Assembly: GCF_003752175.1 (NCBI RefSeq)
Contig: NZ_RJVF01000009.1
Coordinates: 248,001-312,000 of the forward strand
Length of the DNA stretch: 64,000 nucleotides
Direction of reading: 5' to 3'
Source: Comamonas sp. BIGb0124
GTDB lineage: Bacteria; Pseudomonadota; Gammaproteobacteria; Burkholderiales; Burkholderiaceae_C
Every line of letters starts with the position of its first letter. The first letter of the stretch is position 1. A model generated the notes under the pieces. The model ran no database searches, had not been told where the DNA came from, and worked only from the letters and a program-made list of their open reading frames with translations. A program made the position numbers and the translations under genes. Shown here in pieces: positions 58,497-64,000 of this stretch.

Positions 58497-59408
58497 ATGA
58501 CGATGTCCAGCCTCGCCCCTCACGTGGCCGATCCGGTTTCGGGTCCGTCGTTCGACGCTGCACCGGCCGGGCCGGCAGCGGCCCTGCCTGCGGCGCGGGT
58601 CACCGCCGCCTGGACCGCGCTGTTTGACCGGCATGCCCGCTGGATGGTGCTGACCGGCGCAGGCCTGAGCACGGATTCCGGCATTCCCGACTACCGGGAC
58701 CGCGATGGCCGCTGGAAACGTCCGCAGCCCATTCATCTGGGGCCCTTCATGCGCGAGCCGCTGGTGCGGGCCCGCTACTGGGCGCGCAGCCTGGTCGGGT
58801 GGCGTTTCTTTGGCCGCTCGGTGCCCAACGGGGCGCACCATGCGCTGGCCGAACTCGAACGCCGGGGCCGCATCTCGCTGCTCGTGACGCAGAACGTCGA
58901 TGGCCTGCATCAGGCCGCCGGGAGCGGTGCGGTTCTGGAGCTGCACGGCGGGCTTTCGCGTGTGCGCTGCATGCAATGCCACGACATCACCGCACGCGCC
59001 GATCTTCAATCGCGGCTGCAGCAGCTCAACCCGGCCTGGGCCGCCTTGACGGCCCATCTGGCGCCCGACGGCGATGCCGATCTCGAAAACCGGGATTTTT
59101 CCAGCTTCTGCGTGCCGGACTGCCCACGCTGCGGCGGCATCCTCAAGCCCGACGTGGTGTTCTATGGCGAATCGGTGCCTGCGGCGCGCCACACCCAGGC
59201 CGGCGAGGCGCTGGCCGCCAGCGACGGCCTGCTGGTGCTCGGTTCTTCGCTCATGGTGCAGTCGAGCTACCGCTATGCCGTGGCGGCCCACGCGCGCGGC
59301 ATGCCGCTGGCTGCGGTCAATCTCGGCCATACGCGGGCCGATGCCCTGATGGCCTTCAAGCTGGATGCGCCGGTGGCCGAAGCGCTGAACGCCGTCCTGG
59401 CGCGCTGA
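58497..59408 (+). CDS. Sir2-family NAD-dependent protein deacylase
   Basis: 303 residues. LTGAGLSTDSGIPDYR (52-67) binds NAD, TQNVDGLHQAAG (131-142) and H150 in LELHGG give the catalytic site, and two cysteine pairs (CMQC 158-161; CPRC later) bind zinc. GSSLMVQSSYRY completes the fold. GIPDYR in place of GIPDFR is more like class II (SIRT4-type) sirtuins. It removes acyl groups from lysines; targets are unknown. ATG 58497 is used; the first 35 residues are Ala/Pro-rich and poorly conserved, so a later start is possible. Confidence 0.9.
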   Translation: MTMSSLAPHVADPVSGPSFDAAPAGPAAALPAARVTAAWTALFDRHARWMVLTGAGLSTDSGIPDYRDRDGRWKRPQPIHLGPFMREPLVRARYWARSLVGWRFFGRSVPNGAHHALAELERRGRISLLVTQNVDGLHQAAGSGAVLELHGGLSRVRCMQCHDITARADLQSRLQQLNPAWAALTAHLAPDGDADLENRDFSSFCVPDCPRCGGILKPDVVFYGESVPAARHTQAGEALAASDGLLVLGSSLMVQSSYRYAVAAHARGMPLAAVNLGHTRADALMAFKLDAPVAEALNAVLAR

Positions 59409-59432
59409 GCCGGCCGGCCCCGGCGGGCGATC

Positions 59433-60074
59433 TCAGGCCGTGGTCTCGTCGCGCGGACCTTGGTCGAGATGGCTGGTGTCGGCCCAGCCGACCAGGGTCA
59501 GGCCGTCCGGGGTCCAGAGCAGCCGGTTGATCGCCGCATTGCCCAGGTGCCAGCTTCGGGGCGCCTGCACGTCGAGCCGCGTCGCCGCCCGGTAGAGAAC
59601 GTCCATCACGCCGCCGTGCGCCACCAGCAGGATCTGCTGGCCCTGGTGCTGCTGCGCCAGCCGGTCGACGGCCGAGAGAATGCGTACACCGAAGTCCACC
59701 AGCGATTCACCGCCCCCGGGCGGGGCGAAATGCGGGTCGCGCTTGCGCCAGAGCACGGATTCGTCGGGCCAGCGGTGCTGGATGTCCTGGAAGGTCTGGC
59801 CCTGGAACTCGCCGAAGGCGCGCTCGCGCAGGCCGATCTCGTGCACCAGGGGCATGCCCTTGGCTTCGGCGACGTGAGCGGCCGTCTGCGAGGCGCGGGC
59901 CAGGTCGCTGGCATAGATCGCCTGGATGTCCTCGCCCGCCAGTGCCTGGGCCACCCGGCCGGCCTGCCACAGGCCGGTCTCGTTGAGGGGGATGTCGAGG
60001 TGACCCTGGATGCGGGTGTCGACGTTCCAGGCGGTCTCGCCGTGGCGTACGGCAATGAGTCGGGTGAATTGCAT
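59433..60074 (-). CDS. Histidine phosphatase family protein (GpmB-like)
   Basis: 213 residues. RHGET (10-14) carries the phospho-accepting H11, RERAFGEFQG supplies the acid near E84, and VAHGGVMDVL the second histidine H153. These are the marks of the histidine phosphatase superfamily. GpmB-type cofactor-independent mutase activity is often annotated, but phosphatases such as CobC look the same. It is the last gene of a minus-strand operon, 21 nt after ttcA, and is convergent with the sirtuin. Confidence 0.88.
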   Translation of the reverse strand: MQFTRLIAVRHGETAWNVDTRIQGHLDIPLNETGLWQAGRVAQALAGEDIQAIYASDLARASQTAAHVAEAKGMPLVHEIGLRERAFGEFQGQTFQDIQHRWPDESVLWRKRDPHFAPPGGGESLVDFGVRILSAVDRLAQQHQGQQILLVAHGGVMDVLYRAATRLDVQAPRSWHLGNAAINRLLWTPDGLTLVGWADTSHLDQGPRDETTA

Positions 60075-60095
60075 GGGCGCGTTCGGGGGATTCGT

Positions 60096-61118
60096 TCAGA
60101 ACTTGATGACCTGCACAGGCGGCAGGCTCGGGTGCGTGCCGGACACGGCAGTCGACTTCAGCGGGGCATCGTAGCTGTCGGGGTCGAAGGCCTTGTCGCC
60201 TTCGGGGTCGGCGCGGCCGGTGGTCTTGAGGCTGGCGAAGTCGTGCAGCTTGCGGTCCATCAGGTGCGAGGGCACCACGTTCTGCAGCGCGGTCAGCATG
60301 TTCTCGATGCGGCCCGGGTACTGGCGTTCCCAGTCGCGCAGCATGTTGCCGACCTGCTTGCGCTGCAGGTTTTCCTGGCTGCCGCACAGCGTGCAGGGAA
60401 TGATCGGGTACTCGCGCACCTGGGCCCAGCGCGTGAGATCCTTCTCGTCGACGTAGGCCAACGGGCGGATGATCATGTGCTCGCCGTTGTCGCTGGCCAG
60501 CTTCGGGGGCATGCCCTTGAGCTTGCCGCCGAAGAACATGTTGAGGAACAGCGTCTGCAGCATGTCGTCGCGGTGATGGCCCAGCGCCACCTTGGTCGCG
60601 CCGAGCTCGGTGGCCACGCGGTACAGGATGCCCCGGCGCAGCCGGCTGCACAGGCTGCACATGGTCTTGCCCTCGGGGATCTTCTGCTTGACGATGGAGT
60701 AGGTGTCCTGCGTCTCGATGTGGAAGGGCACGCCCACCGATTCGAGGTAGCGCGGCAGCACGTCGGCCGGGAAACCCGGCTGCTTCTGGTCGAGATTGAC
60801 GGCGATGAGATCGAACCGGATCGGCGCGCGCAGGCGCAGCTTCATCAGGATGTCGAGCAGGCCGTAGCTGTCCTTGCCGCCCGAGACGCAGACCATGACC
60901 TTGTCGCCGTCCTCGATCATGTTGAAGTCGACGATGGCCTGGCCGACCTGGCGGCACAGGCGTTTTTCGAGCTTGCGGTTCTCGAAGGCGATCTTGCGTT
61001 CGCGCGCAGCCGTGTCGGTGGACGGCCTGTCGCCGGCGGCGGTTTCGGGCAGGGGCGGCGCGAGCACGTCTTCGCCGTCGTCGGCGGTCCAGTGCAGTTC
61101 GGGGGCGGTGGAGTTCAT
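60096..61118 (-). CDS. ttcA: tRNA 2-thiocytidine(32) synthetase TtcA
   Basis: 340 residues. The PP-loop SGGKDS (79-84) activates the base with ATP, and CSLC (C154, C157) together with C242/C245 in CTLC hold the [4Fe-4S] cluster used for thiolation of cytidine 32 in t[20 protein letters not shown] is diagnostic of TtcA. The N-terminal 40 residues are variable. It sits between folB (51 nt upstream) and the histidine phosphatase gene (21 nt downstream). Confidence 0.96.
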   Translation of the reverse strand: MNSTAPELHWTADDGEDVLAPPLPETAAGDRPSTDTAARERKIAFENRKLEKRLCRQVGQAIVDFNMIEDGDKVMVCVSGGKDSYGLLDILMKLRLRAPIRFDLIAVNLDQKQPGFPADVLPRYLESVGVPFHIETQDTYSIVKQKIPEGKTMCSLCSRLRRGILYRVATELGATKVALGHHRDDMLQTLFLNMFFGGKLKGMPPKLASDNGEHMIIRPLAYVDEKDLTRWAQVREYPIIPCTLCGSQENLQRKQVGNMLRDWERQYPGRIENMLTALQNVVPSHLMDRKLHDFASLKTTGRADPEGDKAFDPDSYDAPLKSTAVSGTHPSLPPVQVIKF

Positions 61119-61169
61119 GGTGTCGTGGGGAAAGTCGGATTCAGCGGGATGCGGCAGGGGCTGGCGAAA

Positions 61170-61538
61170 CTACCACTGGCCCGATTCGATGCGGATGGCC
61201 ACTTCGCAGTCGGCAAAGATCTCGAGCTTGGCGATCTTCACCCGGACGCCGACCACGCTGGGCAACTGCATGAGCCGGTGCGCCACCTTGCCGATCAGCG
61301 ATTCGAGCAGGTTCACGTGCACGGCGGTGCATTCGTCGATGATGATCTGGCGCACCTTGCGGTAGTCCAGCACGTGGGTGATGTCGTCGTCGCTGGGGCG
61401 CAGCGGCTGGGTGCCGAGGTTGAGTTCGGCATCGACCTGGATGGGCTGCGGATGGGCTTTCTCGTGGTCGAGAATGCCGAGGTTGGCGTCGAAACGCAAG
61501 CCCGTCAGGGTCAGGATCTGGGTGCCTTTGCTGCTCAT
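61170..61538 (-). CDS. folB: Dihydroneopterin aldolase-type protein FolB
   Basis: 122 residues. LTGLRFDANLGILDHEKAHPQPIQVDAEL and LDYRKVRQIIIDECTAVHVNLLESLIGKVAHRLM are typical of the FolB/FolX family, with VGVRVKIAKLEIF at the end. The enzyme cleaves dihydroneopterin in folate synthesis. It is cotranscribed with a pteridine reductase-like gene (19 nt upstream), supporting a pterin role. FolX-type epimerase activity cannot be excluded. Confidence 0.87.
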   Translation of the reverse strand: MSSKGTQILTLTGLRFDANLGILDHEKAHPQPIQVDAELNLGTQPLRPSDDDITHVLDYRKVRQIIIDECTAVHVNLLESLIGKVAHRLMQLPSVVGVRVKIAKLEIFADCEVAIRIESGQW

Positions 61539-61557
61539 GTTGGATCTGTGTCTGGTT

Positions 61558-62406
61558 CTACGGCGCCGCGGGGGCCGGCATGTGGGAGAAATCCCGTTCG
61601 AACTTCATCAGGTGCTGGCCGCCGTCCACCAGCAGCGTGGTCCCGGTGAGGGCCCGGTTGCGCACGGCGAAGACCACGGCGTCGGCCACGTCGGCCGGTG
61701 TCGACGAACGGCCCAGGGGCGACAGGCGGTGCAGCGCCTCGAAGTGCTCGGGCGTGTTCATGTAGGGGCTGGGTAGCGTGAGCCCGGGGGCCACGCCCAC
61801 CACGCGCACGGCAGGCGCCAGCGCCTGGGCCAGCAGCGTGGTGGCGGATTCGAGGGCGGCCTTCGACAGCGTGTAGCTCAGGAAGTCGGGATTGGGATTC
61901 CACAGCTTCTGGTCGAGCAGGTTGACCACGCAGGCGCCGCCGGCTTCGAGTGTCGTGTGGCCCTGCAGCGCTGCGCGGGCCTTGAGGTGGGTGTCGAGCG
62001 CCTGCGCCAGCAGGATGGGGGCGGCGGTGTTGGTTTGCCAGTGCCGTGCAAGGTTGGCGTGGCTGAAACTGCCGCTGTCGTCGTGCTCGAAGACCGAGGC
62101 ACTGTTGATGACGGCGTCGACGCGCCCGAAGTGAGCGGCCACCTGAGGCAGCAGGGCACGCGTCGAGGCTTCGTCGGCCAGGTCGGCTTCGAAGGTGGCC
62201 GCCAGTTGCAGGGCGTCCAGGCCCTCGGCGAGCGGGGTGTGGGCGGCGCTGCGTGCGCTGCAGTCGCTGGCGGTGGTCACGGCCTGGGTTCCGGACGTGG
62301 CGTAGTGCACGGCCACGGCCCAGCCCTGGCTGGCCAGTGCGAGCGAGATTTCCCGGCCCAGGCGCCTGGCGGCGCCGGTGACGAGAGCGACGGGGCGGTC
62401 GGTCAT
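61558..62406 (-). CDS. folM: Pteridine reductase-like short-chain dehydrogenase (FolM/PTR1 type)
   Basis: 282 residues. The TGAARRLG motif (10-17) has the Arg typical of pteridine reductases (TGxxxRxG) instead of the usual TGxxxGxG. The catalytic set is D165, Y178 and K182: Asp in place of the common SDR serine, 13 residues before Tyr, the same as in PTR1. It should reduce dihydrofolate or dihydromonapterin with NADPH. ATG 62406 is chosen because the SDR fold begins there; the frame extends to 62460. It is the first gene of an operon with folB and ttcA. Confidence 0.85.
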   Translation of the reverse strand: MTDRPVALVTGAARRLGREISLALASQGWAVAVHYATSGTQAVTTASDCSARSAAHTPLAEGLDALQLAATFEADLADEASTRALLPQVAAHFGRVDAVINSASVFEHDDSGSFSHANLARHWQTNTAAPILLAQALDTHLKARAALQGHTTLEAGGACVVNLLDQKLWNPNPDFLSYTLSKAALESATTLLAQALAPAVRVVGVAPGLTLPSPYMNTPEHFEALHRLSPLGRSSTPADVADAVVFAVRNRALTGTTLLVDGGQHLMKFERDFSHMPAPAAP

Positions 62407-62576
62407 GAAGGTGATGCGAATGAAAGCGGGGCAGGTCTGCGAGGCCATGATGGTGGACAATGGCCGGACCGTTGGCAGGCCCGGCGCGGGAGATCCCGCT
62501 GGCCACGGCGGGCCGGCATCGCGTCCCGACTGGATGGATTGCAGGCTGCGCGCCTGCGCTCCGAGAGATACACCAC

Positions 62577-63818
62577 ATGGAAGATCAGCGAATTTTACCG
62601 AACCCTCCGCCGCGTGCCGGCTCCGTGCCGGATGGCCCTGTGCTTCAGGCCGCGGCCGCCACGCCGCTGCTGCGGCTGATCGCCCGCGCCGCCGGCCTGC
62701 CGGCGGGCCCCAAAGAGGCCTCCTGGCTGCCTTTCGACCGGTTCATGGCCCTCGCGCTGTATGCGCCGGGCCTGGGTTATTACGCCGGAAACCGGCCCAA
62801 GTTCGGCGCCATGCCGCCGATGCCCGGTGCGCCGCAGGGCAGCGATTTCGTGACCGCGCCCGAGATGTCGCCGCTCTTCGGTGATGCGCTGGCGGTTCAG
62901 GTGGCCGACGCCCTGGCGGCCAGCGGCACCGACGAGGTGTGGGAATTCGGCGCCGGCAGCGGCGCCCTGGCGGCCCAACTGATCGGCAGCCTGCGGGCCC
63001 GTGGCGCGGCCTTGCGCCGTTATTCCATCGTGGAGCTCTCGGCCAGCCTCCGCGAGCGTCAGCGCGCCGCCCTCGATGCCATCGTCCAGGCCGGTCAGAT
63101 CGAGGTGCGCTGGCTCGATGCGCTGCCCGATCGGATCGAAGGCGTGGTCGTGGGCAACGAAGTGCTCGATGCCATGCCCGTCAAGTTGCTGAACCGCGTG
63201 CAGGGCACCTGGCACGAGCGGGGCGTGGCTGTCAGCACAGAACAAGCGGACGAAGCCGCCGCCGAACCCGCCATCCGGCTCGCATGGGCCGACCGGCCCA
63301 CCGATCTGCGCCCGCCGCTCGATCCCGAAGGCCCGCACGACTACCTCACCGAGATCCATCCCCAGGCCCAGGCTTTTGTCCGCACGCTGGCCGACCGGCT
63401 GCAGCGCGGGGTCGCGCTGTTCATCGACTACGGCTTTCCCGAGTCCGAGTACTACCACCCGCAGCGCAGCCAGGGCACGCTGATGTGCCACCACCACCAC
63501 CAGGCCGACGACAACCCGTTGCTGGCCGTCGGCGACAAGGACATCACCGCACACGTCGATTTCACCGGCGTGGCGCTGGCCGCGCAGGATGCCGGACTGG
63601 ACGTCTTCGGTTATGCCAGCCAGGGCCGTTTCCTGCTCAATTGCGGACTGGGCCCGTTGATGGAAGCCGTCGACCTGCCCGGTCGCGCCATGGCGCAGCG
63701 CCTGGTGCACGAGCACGAAATGGGCGAACTGTTCAAGGTCCTGGCGTTCGGGCGCGGCGTCTCCGCCGACTGGATTCCGGTCGGTTTTGCCGCGGGCGAC
63801 CGCACCCACAGGCTGTAG
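62577..63818 (+). CDS. MidA/NDUFAF7-family SAM-dependent methyltransferase
   Basis: 413 residues. FDRFMALALYAPGLGYYAGN, DFVTAPEMSPLFG, the SAM site WEFGAGSGALA (near residue 121) and GNEVLDAMPV are hallmarks of the COG1565 family. Eukaryotic NDUFAF7 dimethylates an arginine in complex I. A bacterial role in complex I assembly is plausible, but no nuo genes are present here. Further markers are FIDYGFPESEYYHPQRSQGTLMCHH and HVDFT. ATG 62577 is divergent from folM, with 170 nt between the starts. Confidence 0.9.
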   Translation: MEDQRILPNPPPRAGSVPDGPVLQAAAATPLLRLIARAAGLPAGPKEASWLPFDRFMALALYAPGLGYYAGNRPKFGAMPPMPGAPQGSDFVTAPEMSPLFGDALAVQVADALAASGTDEVWEFGAGSGALAAQLIGSLRARGAALRRYSIVELSASLRERQRAALDAIVQAGQIEVRWLDALPDRIEGVVVGNEVLDAMPVKLLNRVQGTWHERGVAVSTEQADEAAAEPAIRLAWADRPTDLRPPLDPEGPHDYLTEIHPQAQAFVRTLADRLQRGVALFIDYGFPESEYYHPQRSQGTLMCHHHHQADDNPLLAVGDKDITAHVDFTGVALAAQDAGLDVFGYASQGRFLLNCGLGPLMEAVDLPGRAMAQRLVHEHEMGELFKVLAFGRGVSADWIPVGFAAGDRTHRL

Positions 63819-63826
63819 GCTGCACG

Positions 63827-64000
63827 ATGATCCGATGGTTTCTCGCGACCTTTCTCGCCCTGATACTGATCAACGGGCTGTGGCCCATGCTGTCACGTCT
63901 GGGGCTGGGACGCCTGCCGGGAGACCTGCGGTTTCGTCTGTTCGGGCGGGATGTGAATTTGCCCATCGCCAGCACCCTGGTGCTCAGTGGCTTGATGAGT
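63827..64000 (+). CDS. DUF2905 family small membrane protein (3' end outside window)
   Basis: The visible 58 codons begin MIRWFLATFLALILINGLWPML, then LGLGRLPGDLRFRLFGRDVNLPIASTLVLSGLMS. GRLPGDLR followed by a second hydrophobic segment with PI-x-S-T matches DUF2905, proteins of about 65-75 residues, so only a few residues are missing. The function is unknown. It begins 8 nt after the methyltransferase stop and is probably cotranscribed. Confidence 0.8.
   Translation, partial: MIRWFLATFLALILINGLWPMLSRLGLGRLPGDLRFRLFGRDVNLPIASTLVLSGLMS

Overview
The window is about 64 kb of GC-rich chromosome from a beta-proteobacterium, most likely a Comamonadaceae-type member of the Burkholderiales. This rests on the gene order, a 'MKKSLIALAV...AQSSVTLYGR' general porin, a DksA with a degenerate zinc site, the betaproteobacterial style of the mraZ-ftsZ-lpxC cluster and a class A RNase P RNA. 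The genus cannot be decided by eye. I see no tRNA, rRNA, insertion sequence, prophage or CRISPR array, and every recognised gene is intact except the two cut by the window edges.

Layout. 1-5.2 kb: a partial FAD-dependent oxidoreductase, a DOPA-dioxygenase-like protein, a TRIC/UPF0126 channel-like protein, and a clsB-ybhN phospholipid pair. 5.4-11.4 kb: rnpB, then a SlyA/MarR regulator with its own operator, followed by a complete FUSC / DUF1656 / HlyD / NodT efflux set resembling E. coli slyA-ydhIJK. 11.4-25.7 kb: ilvA with a probable small RNA gene upstream, an OsmC protein, a strongly expressed porin, an SpmA-SpmB-type fusion, a 5'-nucleotidase lipoprotein, an amidase divergent from a BenE transporter, gshB, a TetR regulator, a YafJ-type amidotransferase and a DHA2 drug exporter. 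26.2-30.0 kb: a complete siaABCD operon (PP2C phosphatase, kinase, phosphoprotein, diguanylate cyclase), a biofilm/c-di-GMP switch best known from Pseudomonas. 30-39 kb: a NUDIX-metallo-beta-lactamase fusion, dapF-DUF484-xerC, a histidine-rich COG0523 metallochaperone, dksA and hslVU.

39.3-58.3 kb is the division and cell wall (dcw) cluster: mraZ, rsmH, ftsL, ftsI, murE, murF, mraY, murD, ftsW, murG, murC, ddl, ftsQ, ftsA, ftsZ, lpxC. It starts behind four direct repeats with 10-bp periodicity that look like the MraZ operator. Most of its genes overlap by 4 nt, so translation is probably coupled. 58.3-64 kb: a 59-residue membrane protein, a sirtuin, then on the minus strand a folM-like/folB/ttcA/histidine-phosphatase operon, and finally a MidA-type methyltransferase and a partial DUF2905 gene.

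Most of the window is housekeeping. The parts that most deserve follow-up are the candidate small RNA at about 13.2-13.3 kb (minus strand), the siaABCD operon with its upstream inverted repeat, the SlyA-like operator with its efflux operon, the large insertion in MurD, the inverted repeats between ftsZ and lpxC, and a local drop in codon bias inside rsmH.
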